The translations under genes were made by a program, and so were the position numbers. 64,000 nucleotides of DNA. It comes from Strigamia acuminata (lineage: Eukaryota; Arthropoda; Chilopoda; Geophilomorpha; Linotaeniidae). Location of the stretch: positions 17,422,001 through 17,486,000 of the forward strand of contig OX442316.1 of the NCBI GenBank assembly GCA_949358305.1. Direction: 5' to 3'. This document shows positions 54,101 through 58,045 of this stretch, piece by piece. Below the pieces are notes generated by a model. That model was not told the origin of the DNA. It saw only the letters and a list, made by a program, of their open reading frames with translations, and made no database searches. Within the stretch, counting starts at the first letter, position 1, and the number at the start of each line of letters is the position of its first letter.

Positions 54101-57100
54101 GGAAAAAGAAACGGAACGAAGCAAGAGATCAAAAATAAAACACGACTTAAAACGGTCAGAATTCCGAATTATGTTGTGTCGTGTTTTCGCGTGCATGAAA
54201 ATATAAATTATTCCATTAGAATTTTTTTTTTTTTAATTATAATGTGTCAAAACACACATTCCTATTTCGTGTCCCCATGATTAATATTTCAAAACTTTAA
54301 AAAAAAAAAAACTTTTTTTTTTTTTTAAGACTGAAAAATTAATCTTCACTTGCTCCCACACTCATCTCCGAGGAAACGAATTGAAAAAGCCATTTTTAAA
54401 GCGACGTTTCCTTCACTGTACACACAACCCGGTGTATTGCGCGAAGTCTACTCCCGCTTTTAAAGGGGCAGCAAAACCGTACAGCAAAACACTACTAATT
54501 AATTAAAAGTCTTAATTGGCGACCAGGGAAGGACAAAATTGCGTCGGAAACAAACTGTAACGAGACTCACTAAACTGCGTCAGATTTTCTTAATTATTTC
54601 AATTAAAAATCACGAAATAAGCCCAATTCCCCGATTGAATTTTCATCCGGCGAGTCAGCCTTAATTTTTAACGCGATAAGTTGATGAATCACTTAAAGCC
54701 TCTTAATTTAACCCTAATAAACCCAAATCCCAGCTGGTCGCCGAGCCGAGTCACGCCCGCCACTCCATCCGTCAATTCTCGCGCCGAAAAAGACGAAAAA
54801 CATTGGCCACTAATTGAAATATTTACTTATATCGATTTAGCCCATCTCGTTAAAAATGAGCACTGTCCACCTGCCCTCCGAAACCCCATTTCCTGATTAA
54901 GTGGAAAGGGTTGGGCCACGGGGTTAGCAAAGATCATCGAGACGGACCAATAAAAAAAAGCTCGCTCCATCAGAATTGATGAGAAACGAGTGTCCACTTC
55001 AGACGGGTGCACGTGGGCGAGTCCGTCTCGCTAAACCCACGGGCAATGAAAATTTCATGGTGGCGAAGAATTGCACGCATCAGTAAGAGGCGAGGCGTTG
55101 GCCTTCGCTTTCGAGGGCCCCCCTGCCCATCCATACTTGATTCCAACGTCCATGTCGATCGTTCGGACACGGGCACTGCGGCGAGTGGAATTATTTGCAC
55201 CTCCCGCCCGCTGCCCGTCCACCACCCCAGATTTATGAAGCCAGTTCCAAGAAGAATTGGGTGGACGCAATGAAAGTACACTCGCTCATCACGACAATTC
55301 AATCGACTTCGAACAGATTGGAAGAATTGCCTGGCAATGCGGGCCTTGCTCGACGTGTTCGACCGATGGGGGAAGGAAGAAGCCGTTGCAAATCCAATGG
55401 GTTAATCGAATAGAAAGTTTTTTTGTTTTTTTTTGTATTAAAAAGTAGAAATATTTTTTTTTAACTGAATATATGGATATAAATTCGCACTGATTTCGTC
55501 GTGAATAAAGTTGACCCAAGTCGATCGATTAGGGGATTGGGTCGAAGTGAATCAGAGAGTTGAGCAATCAATAGTCGAAAGCGCACTTTTCAATCACTCG
55601 CGCACTAAGGTGAAGCCGAACCGACGATTGACGGGTCGGGAAAAGAAAAAGAAAAAAGATGGGATAAGAAAAATTTGTCCGAGTTTGTTGCTGTCCTCGT
55701 TGACTCGAGTGCAACATCAAACACGCGTCTCACCACACGGTTCCAGCAATCCGCACGCGACTTATTCAATCTCTAAATTAATCCCTAAACCCGACCAACA
55801 CCAATCACGCACACGTGAAAATCTTCACCTCACCGTCGACTATTTTATAATAATCTATTTATTTCATTTTTTACAACACAATCACAAGGATTATTCACGG
55901 CATCCAGCGTCGTAAAATTCGAAATAAAAAGCGCGCAATTACGTCCAACATAGGTCAATCAAAACGGGTCTCGAGCGCCGCCGCCGAGCACGGAAATCCC
56001 AGTAAGACGAATAGGGCCGTAGATGGGAAGGAGTGTGCGCGAGTGTGGAAGGCCGCAGATCCGCCACAACGCACTCCCTCGCTGTTTATGGCACGAGATG
56101 CAGGTGCAGCGGACGCACTCGCATAAATCTACCTGAAGCAGAGGCCGAAACCAACGTGACACGTTTCCTCCACGACTCCCGAGAGGGAATGAAACAGAAG
56201 GGAAAGAAAGGAAGAGAAATGAGAAGACCGAAGGAAGAAAAAAGTTAAAAACGAGCAAACACGGTTGAGATTTTCATTTGCAAAACTCAATTCTGCATTT
56301 TTTTGTTTTTAAAAAGATGTTTCCAGATGGTAATTGCATCGCTGGGAAATGGCCGTCCCCGTTTACAGCAGATAGTAATGATTAGGAGTCACGTCAAGTG
56401 CACACTTGTAGATATCGCAGCGGCCAAGTCACGCCTCTCTATCAACTCGATTCGACACCGGATCCGGGAAAATGGAGGGGGAAGAAAAAAAAGGAGAAAA
56501 AAAAGTGGTCAATGTCGCACGAAACGAGGAATTAAACCGGATGACAGTTTTGCACATCAAAGGTGCAATGAAGCTCCTTGTTAATCTTCTATTTGATCTT
56601 TGCAACCGGCAAATTCCGGGTCGTTGAGCTTACGCGGGATTTGAGCGACTAAACTTGAGCGAGTAATTCGCAGCTTCCGAGACTAGCGTCAATGCTCTAA
56701 TAGAACGCCGGTGTTTTATTGACAATTTAGACATTTGTTTTAGTCGTTTTGTTCAATTTACACCCTATTTTAGTCGTTTTGTTCAATTTAGACCCTTATT
56801 TTAGTCGTTTTGTTCAATTTAGACCCTTATTGTAGTCTATTTGTTCAATTTACACCCTTATTTTAGTAGTTTTGTTCAATTTAGACCCTTATTTTAGTCG
56901 TTTTGCTCAATTTAGACCCATATTTTAGTCGTTTTGTTCAATTTAGACCCTTATTTTAGTCTTTTTGTTCAATTTAGACCCTTATTTTAGTCGTTTTGTT
57001 CAATTTAGACTTTTATTTTAGTCGTTTTGTTCAATATTAAAGGATACCGCGTTGATGGTCATCCCGCGTAACCACAGAATGAATTAATATTTTTTTTAAA

Positions 57101-57749
57101 TTCTAAAATATTCAAATTTGTTTGCAATTTCCTCGAGATTCAAAACGGCCCATTAAGAACGAAACAGATTTGTTCATTCGCCACAGCTCCGCTTTAAACG
57201 TCCGCCAAAACGCATGCAAATGATTCATTTCCCGTCTCACGACCCCGCAGTGACTTGTATAATTGGTCAAAACACAATTCCACAATTACAAACTACATTT
57301 TAAATTTAAATCCCCCCAGAAAAAATAAATAAAAAAAATAAAAATAAAAAAACCAAAAAAATTCAATATTTTACATCCATTTTTTGTCTTAGGTGCAGAT
57401 AGAATTCATGGAGTGCACACGGTAAGAAGAGCATGAAACAAGGGACTCATCCGTATCGATTCCCCGCGAAAAAAGCACCGAAAGCAAGAAATTCATCGCC
57501 GAAAACGTCAGTTACTAGCGGGACAACAAACCGGCGACGCGAGACGAAAAAACTCGCGTCTCCCATCACTCCTTCCCAAATGGACGACTACAAGTCCCCT
57601 CTGAGTCGCGGTCTCGACCGATGACCGCCCGAACGGCAGTGCGGGTCCCCCAGCACGCATTCGACGCCGCCCGGCCCCGCGAGAAAGGAATAAAGCAAAT
57701 TTTTCTTACCTGACAAACAAACGACGAGCAAAAGGAAAACGCGCGGCAT
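93..57749 (-). CDS. Dscam2-like: Dscam-family cell adhesion receptor, 18 coding exons visible, 3' end outside window
   Basis: Minus-strand gene with coding exons at 57749..57710, 22118..21795, 19338..19171, 19083..18934, 18748..18631, 18568..18390, 16259..15993, 15262..14966, 13949..13839, 13773..13612, 9387..9100, 6464..6345, 4654..4478, 4409..4262, 2131..1977, 1568..1437, 1376..1206 and 163..93. All introns are GT-AG and phases match throughout; the joined length is 3078 nt (1026 codons). The product has a signal peptide, nine Ig domains each with the Cys-Trp-Cys core, one FNIII domain and the start of a second, which is the Dscam order. Dscam proteins are single-pass neuronal surface receptors that bind homophilically and guide axon and dendrite patterning. 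The single-copy Ig2, Ig3 and Ig7 exons argue against the hypervariable Dscam1 and for a Dscam2/3/4-type paralogue. Which paralogue is not resolved. The C-terminal half is beyond the window. Confidence 0.93.
164..1205 (-). other. Intron 17, with oppositely oriented (TTTA)n and (TAAA)n tracts
   Basis: AT-rich intron without coding signal. A TTTA-type microsatellite at about 494-514 and a complementary TAAA-type one at 1121-1154 bound a 0.6 kb segment, which may be an old transposon insertion. The + strand open frames here are not gene-like. Confidence 0.6.
1206..1376 (-). CDS. Dscam2-like: Dscam exon 17: second half of FNIII-1
   Basis: Residues 946-1002. ESWDHSSPALLSVLGKESKA, then LKPDHSYHFRIRAENSVGLG. 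The FNIII 'L-x-P-x-x-x-Y-x-x-R-I-x-A-x-N-x-x-G' core is intact. It ends SEVLTITTQEE, the linker to FNIII-2. Acceptor GTGCAG, donor G|GTAAGA, phase 1 at both ends. Confidence 0.93.
1437..1568 (-). CDS. Dscam2-like: Dscam exon 16: first half of FNIII-1
   Basis: Residues 902-945. VPESPRQFKVVQVKSRSA, then LTWLPPYDGNNPITRYIIQH. The conserved Trp924 and 'PxYDGNxPIxxYIIxxK' are the classic first FNIII domain of Dscam. Acceptor TTCCAG at 1570-1569, donor GCAG|GTATAC, phase 1 at both ends. A 60-bp intron leads to exon 17. Confidence 0.93.
1569..1976 (-). other. Intron 15 of the Dscam-like gene
   Basis: 408-bp AT-rich intron. I see nothing beyond the splice sites. Confidence 0.7.
1977..2131 (-). CDS. 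Dscam2-like: Dscam exon 15: second half of Ig9
   Basis: Residues 850-901. FHYGEKFELKDNGASSELVV, then Cys883 (AVFSCVANNSYG) and FVYLTVQ at the Ig9/FNIII boundary. The phase-2 acceptor is a long poly-T tract ending in AG (2133-2132). Donor C|GTAAGC, phase 1. It completes Ig9. Confidence 0.92.
2132..4261 (-). other. Intron 14 of the Dscam-like gene
   Basis: 2.1 kb AT-rich intron without recognised repeats or coding signal. It ends with a CTCF-like core (TTAGGTGGCGC) at 4113-4123 on the + strand. Confidence 0.6.
4262..4409 (-). CDS. Dscam2-like: Dscam exon 14: first half of Ig9
   Basis: Residues 801-849 (then two bases). VPPYFVEKNKNYTVKKGFDA, then Cys824 (MLC), QVRGDTPIKITWFMNG with Trp836. 'GDxPIxITW' is the common Dscam Ig9 signature. 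Acceptor TTGCAG, donor CGAG|GTAGGC, phase 2, matched by exon 15. The upstream intron is only 68 bp. Confidence 0.92.
4478..4654 (-). CDS. Dscam2-like: Dscam exon 13: second half of Ig8
   Basis: Residues 742-800. PGDYREIPSGNPRIVVAANGSL, then Cys781 (GEYMCQASNGVG), completing Ig8. The start is ambiguous. The acceptor region reads ACAG/GTGCAG/TTC, so splicing at 4654 or 4648 would keep the frame and differ by two residues (Gly-Ala). The upstream site is listed because it follows the longer pyrimidine context. Donor G|GTGAGA, phase 1. Confidence 0.92.
5308..5580 (-). pseudogene. Arginine/serine-rich coding-like remnant, one in-frame stop
   Basis: Reading the minus strand from 5580, one frame stays open for 53 codons (SDSRSDSDVNSRQLERDN, then RYYTAEEIDRLLAD), meets TGA at 5421-5419, continues in the same frame for 36 codons (SSDRSDATADNTDIALRQ) and ends at TGA 5310-5308. 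The amino-acid composition looks protein-like rather than random. It has no ATG and no splice context linking it to the Dscam gene. It may be a decayed transposon ORF; no family assigned. Confidence 0.35.
5648..5752. repeat. Dispersed ATCGGC-rich repeat, copy 1
   Basis: About 105 bp containing CGATATC, CGCCGATACCG and TATCGGCCGATG. Closely similar to 41942-42044, about 80-85% by eye. Confidence 0.78.
5757..5934. mobile_element. TACTC-type MITE (copy V), left end lost
   Basis: Only the right half is present: TTATTGGTTGC, CACTACACTAGTG, GGGCCAATAGGAAATA and the terminus CCAGAGTA followed by TA. The left boundary abuts another dispersed repeat (5648-5752). Confidence 0.7.
6345..6464 (-). CDS. 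Dscam2-like: Dscam exon 12: first half of Ig8
   Basis: Residues 702-741. SPRWLVEPRDTNVLIGHRV, then Cys725 (LNC), RAEGSPFPIITWMKAEG with Trp737. 'PRWxxEPxD' and 'GxPxPxITWxKAEG' are Dscam Ig8 signatures. Acceptor TAACAG, donor G|GTGAGT; phase 1 at both ends. Confidence 0.93.
6465..9099 (-). other. Intron 11 of the Dscam-like gene
   Basis: 2.6 kb intron containing a complete piggyBac-like MITE (8472-8971). Just before it, at about 8435-8455, is a solo TIR-like end AACACCCTGTAC. No second Ig7-like exon was seen. Confidence 0.6.
8472..8971. mobile_element. piggyBac-like MITE with TTAA target duplication
   Basis: Exactly 500 bp, flanked by TTAA at 8468-8471 and 8972-8975. Termini CACTAGAACGGCTA and TAGCCGTTCTAGTG are inverted copies. 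Internal TTTTGACCG motifs recur toward the right end. TTAA duplication is diagnostic for the piggyBac superfamily. No transposase is encoded, so it depends on another element. Confidence 0.85.
9100..9387 (-). CDS. Dscam2-like: Dscam exon 11: complete Ig7 domain (single copy)
   Basis: Residues 606-701. Ig7 core Cys630, Trp643 and Cys683 (GNFTC). Contains PPVIAPFSFQ, LPITISWLKD and IDEYSSILTIDNVTHAHSG. In Dscam1 the whole Ig7 is the exon 9 hypervariable array, and in Drosophila Dscam2 there are two mutually exclusive Ig7 exons. Here one copy was found in 6.9 kb of flanking intron. Three sequons (NVT, NFT twice) lie near the end of the domain. Acceptor TTTTAG, donor G|GTAAGC; phase 1 at both ends. 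Confidence 0.94.
11270..11305 (+). promoter_or_regulatory. Candidate core promoter inside intron 10, antisense to Dscam
   Basis: TATAAAAGG at 11270-11278 followed 32 bp from its first base by GACAGTG, a near match to an arthropod initiator. The surrounding GC-rich patch is unusual for the intron. No ORF follows, so it could drive a non-coding RNA or be coincidence. Confidence 0.25.
12245..12574. repeat. 30-bp minisatellite, 11 near-identical copies
   Basis: Unit AAATACGGAAACAATACCGT plus ACTTTTGCAA. Units are identical by eye apart from the last (GTAAAA instead of GCAAAA). Each contains a short inverted repeat TACGG/CCGTA around an 8-base loop. Because 30 is a multiple of 3, open frames appear on both strands; they are not taken as genes. 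Confidence 0.95.
13612..13773 (-). CDS. Dscam2-like: Dscam exon 10: second half of Ig6
   Basis: Residues 552-605. DSLKLPVNRRQRVFPNGTI, then Cys586 (GKYTC). RQRVFPNGT and YTCVxxN are conserved in Dscam Ig6. It ends in a run of valines (EVVVV) leading to Ig7. Acceptor GGCAG at 13775-13774, donor G|GTGAGT; phase 1 at both ends. An N-glycosylation sequon NGT is present at 567-569. Confidence 0.93.
13839..13949 (-). CDS. Dscam2-like: Dscam exon 9: first half of Ig6
   Basis: Residues 515-551. GPPAIRPIRKISALAGGD, then Cys537 (IRC) and a double Trp (W548 W549). The strings PYYGFPID and GPPxIRP are Dscam Ig6 hallmarks. Acceptor ATTAG|GA, donor G|GTAAGA, phase 1 at both ends. A 65-bp intron separates it from exon 10. 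Confidence 0.93.
13950..14965 (-). other. Intron 8 of the Dscam-like gene
   Basis: 1.0 kb intron; no feature recognised. The overlapping open frames at 14617-14958 on both strands have no family signature. Confidence 0.6.
14966..15262 (-). CDS. Dscam2-like: Dscam exon 8: complete Ig5 domain
   Basis: Residues 416-514. Ig5 core Cys440, Trp452 and Cys496 (GDYKC). Contains APELHRAFSPETIQPGSSV, ASGNPQPKMSW, GEVVGFLNIT and PAGKVDHSARLNVYG. All are recognisable Dscam Ig5 signatures, including the long C'-D insertion (RISRGEQVGPKGEV). Acceptor GCGCAG, donor G|GTGAGT; phase 1 at both ends. Confidence 0.95.
15263..15992 (-). other. Intron 7 of the Dscam-like gene
   Basis: 730-bp intron; nothing recognised beyond splice sites. 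Confidence 0.65.
15993..16259 (-). CDS. Dscam2-like: Dscam exon 7: complete Ig4 domain
   Basis: Residues 327-415. Ig4 core Cys350, Trp362 and Cys397 (GMYQC). Contains SGYPISSVKWLKDGK and EIVQIFRLRREDMGMYQC, typical of Dscam Ig4, which closes the Ig1-4 horseshoe. Acceptor TTTCAG at 16261-16260, donor G|GTAATA; phase 1 at both ends. Clearly more GC-rich than the flanking introns. Confidence 0.94.
16838..17086. repeat. Inverted-repeat segment with CATGTAAAC ends
   Basis: Contains an internal palindrome (GATTATTCGAGTAGTGAATAATC) and related CACCACTCGAATTATTCACC. The right edge GGTGCATGTAAACGTAG occurs exactly inverted at 25489-25505. Probably MITE-derived. Confidence 0.5.
17105..17336. repeat. 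Dispersed repeat with split paralogues
   Basis: The left half (TTTCCTGAGCAATTGCATCT and on) recurs at 42157-42253. The right half (CAATTACAAAGTTGTAGAGC and on) recurs at 28850-28945. Probably an internal part of a MITE family; its own ends are not visible. Confidence 0.75.
18390..18568 (-). CDS. Dscam2-like: Dscam exon 6: second half of Ig3
   Basis: Residues 267-326. Trp268 sits 12 residues after Cys256, and Cys308 is in GLYTCVVNN, completing Ig3. It carries an acidic/basic loop (KRKDGEVTVVREDGRV) between strands. The phase-2 acceptor (TTGCAG) matches exon 5; the donor G|GTGAGT is phase 1. It ends with TLTVTA at the boundary to Ig4. Confidence 0.93.
18631..18748 (-). CDS. Dscam2-like: Dscam exon 5: first half of Ig3
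   Basis: Residues 228-266 (then two bases). Contains the PPRITD strand and Cys256 (LPC), followed by AQGHPPPSY. It corresponds to the exon 6 array of Dscam1, but only one copy is visible here. Acceptor CTGCAG, donor ACAG|GTAAAT, phase 2. The intron to the next exon is only 62 bp, so there is no room for alternatives on that side. Confidence 0.92.
18934..19083 (-). CDS. Dscam2-like: Dscam exon 4: second half of Ig2
   Basis: Residues 178-227. Starts with HKFTILPTGELHIKDV and contains Cys205 (SFKC), which pairs with Cys146 of the previous exon. CRTYHRLTKET matches the very conserved Dscam string 'C-R-T-x-H-R-L-T-x-E-T'. This is the constant half of Ig2. Acceptor CTACAG, donor G|GTAAGA; phase 1 at both ends. 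The intron upstream carries a short AAATA repeat. Confidence 0.94.
19171..19338 (-). CDS. Dscam2-like: Dscam exon 3: first half of Ig2
   Basis: Residues 122-177. Contains VVMQLYEVQVYDEFVI, then Cys146 and Trp161, with the Dscam motif CHIPSFVTDYV between them. In insect Dscam1 the equivalent exon (exon 4) is a tandem array of mutually exclusive variants encoding this half of Ig2. Here I see one copy only, with an 87-bp intron to exon 4 and 2.5 kb to exon 2. Acceptor TTTCAG, donor G|GTACG; phase 1 at both ends. Confidence 0.94.
19339..21794 (-). other. Intron 2 of the Dscam-like gene
   Basis: 2.5 kb AT-rich intron with several homopolymer tracts. No coding signal and no alternative Ig2 exon recognised. 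Confidence 0.6.
21795..22118 (-). CDS. Dscam2-like: Dscam exon 2: complete Ig1 domain
   Basis: Residues 14-121. Ig1 core Cys47, Trp59 and Cys103 (VYKC). The stretches VDFSNDTGA, ANGTLVFPQF and EYRQDVHAAVYKC are hallmarks of Dscam Ig1, where the homologous insect segments read very similarly (established knowledge of the family). Acceptor TTGCAG at 22120-22119, donor G|GTACG at 21794. Phase 1 at both ends. Ig1 lies in the N-terminal horseshoe (Ig1-4) that starts homophilic binding. One N-glycosylation sequon (NGT, residues 79-81) is visible and another (NDT) at 39-41. Confidence 0.94.
24883..25376. mobile_element. MITE family B, full-length copy
   Basis: 494 bp with termini AGAGAGTTTGCGGGAT and ATCCCGCAAACTCTCT, and AAT on both sides. 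The interior includes TTTTGGGCCTAAAA-like motifs and a short internal hairpin around ATAGTGTAAGGGAAAAAT. A second copy lies at 32381-32773. Confidence 0.8.
25489..25540. repeat. Fragment sharing an edge with the 17.0 kb repeat
   Basis: CTACGTTTACATGCACC, the exact reverse complement of 17070-17086, followed by CATGTAAAC. Likely a remnant of the same family. Confidence 0.5.
27208..28728 (+). mobile_element. Defective Tc1-type transposon with long IR/DR ends
   Basis: 1.52 kb element flanked by TA at 27206-27207 and 28729-28730, with termini CAGCCCCCGG and CCGGGGGTTG. The inverted repeats are about 260 bp each (27208-27468 and 28471-28728) and nearly identical. Each arm carries three copies of ACAAAAGTCCTGCAAC; the left ones start at 27218, 27416 and 27446. 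The interior is a broken Tc1 transposase. Outer and inner direct repeats inside long inverted repeats are the IR/DR arrangement known from Sleeping Beauty-like Tc1 elements, where they bind transposase; the binding role here is inferred. Confidence 0.92.
27599..28467 (+). pseudogene. Tc1-type transposase, disrupted
   Basis: Starts at ATG 27599. An N-terminal helix-turn-helix reads HSEGISNAQIASQIGIHRST, followed by SGRP. The frame then shifts near 27790 into the frame carrying KKTEDNILRSLVKKSRKD. A TAA stop lies at 28033-28035, immediately before QWRQVIFSDESRF, which has the first catalytic Asp. The second Asp is in YIYQQDGAPAH. Near 28370 a further frame change gives LDWPGNSPDLNSIHP, then the normal C-terminal end IPRRITAVLKARGGATKY. 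About 45 residues usually found between these, including the third catalytic acidic residue, are missing. The element is therefore non-autonomous. Read from the sequence; the missing length is judged from typical Tc1 family size. Confidence 0.9.
29193..29522. mobile_element. Foldback MITE, TA-flanked hairpin
   Basis: Starts CAGTTCGCGCA and ends TGCACGAACTG, with TA on both sides (29191-29192 and 29523-29524). Arms of about 140 bp (29193-29331 and 29395-29522) are inverted copies, including the palindrome GCCTAATATTAGGC in each arm. Only about 60 bp separate them, so the whole element could fold into one hairpin. TA flanks suggest mobilisation by a Tc1/mariner-type transposase (inference). Confidence 0.82.
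29736..30832. repeat. 1.1 kb array of an 11-bp G-rich unit
   Basis: About 100 degenerate copies of GGTCGTTTGGA / GGTCATTTGGG. Longer blocks (GTCCGAAGGTCATCTGGGGA then TCGTTTAGATTT) recur about every 220 bp, so there is higher-order structure. The G-rich strand is the + strand. Confidence 0.92.
30872..31060. repeat. 31-bp tandem repeat, about 6 copies
   Basis: Unit CCCTCAACTGATCATTTTAG plus GCAATTTTCGG, degrading toward the right. It lies directly next to the 11-bp array. Confidence 0.88.
32100..32115. repeat. 16-bp CpG-rich palindrome in a repeat fragment
   Basis: AAACGCCCGGGCGTTT is a perfect palindrome, followed by GGCGCC and an inverted CAGGCGTTTAAAT. It looks like part of a dispersed element with GGCGTTTAAA units. 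Confidence 0.6.
32381..32773. mobile_element. MITE family B, copy with deleted right part
   Basis: About 90% identical by eye to the element at 24.9 kb over its first 370 bp. It lacks about 100 bp near the right end but keeps a degraded terminus CCAAACCTCT. It is again flanked by AAT on both sides, which supports a 3-bp target duplication for the family. Confidence 0.78.
33920..34402. mobile_element. Inverted-repeat MITE of unknown superfamily
   Basis: Left AAGAGGTTTTATTAAATGAG, right CTCATTTAATGAAACCCCTT, followed inward in both arms by CGATTA-type runs (GATTAGTTGATTA). About 480 bp. No clear target duplication. Confidence 0.65.
35329..35612. repeat. Diverged direct duplication, about 180-bp spacing
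   Basis: A block near 35330-35430 (GTGCCCAACTGTTCATGGAT) is repeated at 35508-35610 (GCGCCCAACTATCCACGGTT) with about 75% identity by eye. No coding frame is conserved between the copies. Confidence 0.6.
39567..39695. mobile_element. hAT-like MITE
   Basis: 129 bp with termini CAGCGCCTCTCAAA and TTTGAGAAGCGCTG, the CAGNGNTTCTCAA-like ends typical of hAT elements. Flanks CTTTTGGG and CTTTAAGG are consistent with a degraded 8-bp target duplication (6 of 8 match). Confidence 0.7.
41191..41215. repeat. (GA)n microsatellite
   Basis: Uninterrupted GA dinucleotide run of about 24 bases. Confidence 0.9.
41942..42044. repeat. Dispersed ATCGGC-rich repeat, copy 2
   Basis: Second copy of the repeat at 5.65 kb, same orientation, beginning TTAGACTTTGACTGATATCG and ending GCCGATATTAAAAATAAAAT. 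Confidence 0.78.
42133..42287. mobile_element. Short MITE with ACAGGGTGTCC ends
   Basis: 155 bp. Left TACAGGGTGTCCTAAAAGTC, right GACTTTTAGGACACCCTGTG, TA at both sides. The interior is a copy of the left half of the dispersed repeat at 17.1 kb. Ends of this kind are common in Tc1/mariner-type arthropod MITEs (general knowledge). Confidence 0.83.
43645..44460. repeat. Satellite with oppositely oriented halves
   Basis: The left part (43660-43930) carries ACGAGATTTTACACGAGAGT-type units of about 31 bp. The right part carries the inverse, AAAATCTCGTTTTAACGCGG, as 11 almost perfect 32-bp units (44099-44450), with a mixed zone of GACGACAATCTTGTGT units between. A 28-bp perfect palindrome centred at 43777/43778 lies in the left part. 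Confidence 0.9.
45292..46360. repeat. 20-bp satellite, about 53 copies without indels
   Basis: Unit AATTTACTGAAATCTCAAGA and variants, in constant 20-base register across more than 1 kb. Substitutions are frequent, while length changes are absent by eye. Confidence 0.93.
49115..49500. repeat. Tandem repeat around TGCATATTT
   Basis: About 19 units of 20-22 bp, alternating CCTAAAACTGCATATTTCTG and GCCAGAAAGTGCATATTTTT types. Confidence 0.88.
52366..53090. mobile_element. TACTC-type MITE (copy Y), host of a nested copy
   Basis: Left end TACTCTTGTTTGACTC, right end GAGTCAAACAAGAGTA; TA follows the right end and CA (probably mutated TA) precedes the left. The inner part of each arm carries CCATTGGCCGAGCC / GGCCCGGCCAATGG and the motif CACTGGTGTAGT. 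A second element of the same family sits inside at 52497-52800. Without it, copy Y would be about 420 bp, like the other copies. Confidence 0.83.
52497..52800. mobile_element. TACTC-type MITE (copy X), nested in copy Y
   Basis: 304 bp, termini TACTCGAGTTG and CAACTCGAGTA, flanked by TA at 52495-52496 and 52801-52802. Its right arm includes the uninterrupted version of the target (GATTGCCTAGGTAAC). This shows that the site in copy Y was GCCTAGG before insertion and that TA was duplicated. Confidence 0.85.
53225..53643. mobile_element. TACTC-type MITE (copy Z)
   Basis: 419 bp, termini TACTCTGGCT and AGCCAGAGTA, TA at both sides. Arms share CCTATTGGTCGAGCC / GGCTCGACCAATAGG with the other copies of this family. 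Confidence 0.82.
56716..57036. repeat. 31-bp tandem repeat, 10 copies
   Basis: Unit TTAGTCGTTTTGTTCAATTT plus AGACCCTTATT, about 700 bp inside intron 1 from exon 1. Confidence 0.92.
57710..57749 (-). CDS. Dscam2-like: Dscam exon 1: start codon and signal peptide
   Basis: Encodes MPRVFLLLVVCLS and the first base of the next codon. It has a basic Arg at position 3 and a hydrophobic core FLLLVVCL, as in a secretory signal peptide; cleavage probably falls in exon 2 residues. The donor is CAG|GTAAGA (GT at 57709-57708), phase 1, which joins the phase-1 acceptor of exon 2. The ATG is chosen because an in-frame TGA lies about 45 bp upstream (near 57797) with no other in-frame ATG between. It sits in a GC-rich, CpG-rich stretch, unlike the AT-rich introns, as expected for a first exon near a promoter. 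It is 35.6 kb from exon 2. Confidence 0.85.
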
Positions 57750-58045
57750 GATGGAGGGACGGGGCCGCGAAGATGAGATGGGCGTCCGCCCCTGTCAAAA
57801 ACACCCGTTGCAGACGCAGAGTGTACTCCGGGCGAGAGAAGGCAACGCAGAGCTCTCTGGTCGGGTTACGGAGCTCGTGTTGAAGCGACACACTCTCGTC
57901 GAACGACTGACTCGTGCTCGGCTTCGGCGCACCCGCACCTCGATCGATAACACGTGAGCAGCGGCGCCTCTGTCGCTCACACCAGGGGGCCACAAACACG
58001 GAGTTAGCAAAAGGTAGCGCACCTGGGCTCGACCCGTATATCATT
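57750..58045 (-). promoter_or_regulatory. Presumed 5' UTR and promoter region of the Dscam-like gene
   Basis: GC- and CpG-rich stretch directly upstream of the start codon, ending abruptly at a poly-A tract on the + strand (58053-58076). On the minus strand there is an arthropod-type initiator match TCAGTC near 57910 and an E-box CACGTG near 57952. There is no clear TATA box at the right distance. The transcription start is inferred, not shown; further untranslated exons upstream cannot be excluded. Confidence 0.4.

Larger units (their letters stand above)
22119..57709 (-). other. Intron 1 (35.6 kb), rich in transposons and satellites
   Basis: By far the largest intron. It separates the signal-peptide exon from the Ig1 exon. 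Its repeats are listed individually. The remaining stretches (22.1-24.9, 25.5-27.1, 31.1-32.1, 32.8-33.9, 34.4-35.2, 35.7-39.5, 39.7-41.9, 42.3-43.6, 44.5-45.3, 46.4-49.1, 49.5-52.3, 53.7-56.7 and 57.0-57.7 kb) show AT-rich non-coding DNA with short poly-A/T tracts and no gene I can support. Long first introns often carry enhancers in neuronal adhesion genes; that is inference. Confidence 0.75.

Noticed and set aside
57433-57624. 63-codon + strand frame (MKQGTHPYRFP...) next to exon 1
   Set aside because: Basic composition is explained by the GC-rich region; no homology signal, opposite to the gene, no promoter seen.
57750-58045. Long minus-strand frame MIYGSSPGALP upstream of exon 1
   Set aside because: It is out of frame with the signal peptide and lacks a hydrophobic leader or any domain; treated as 5' UTR/promoter.
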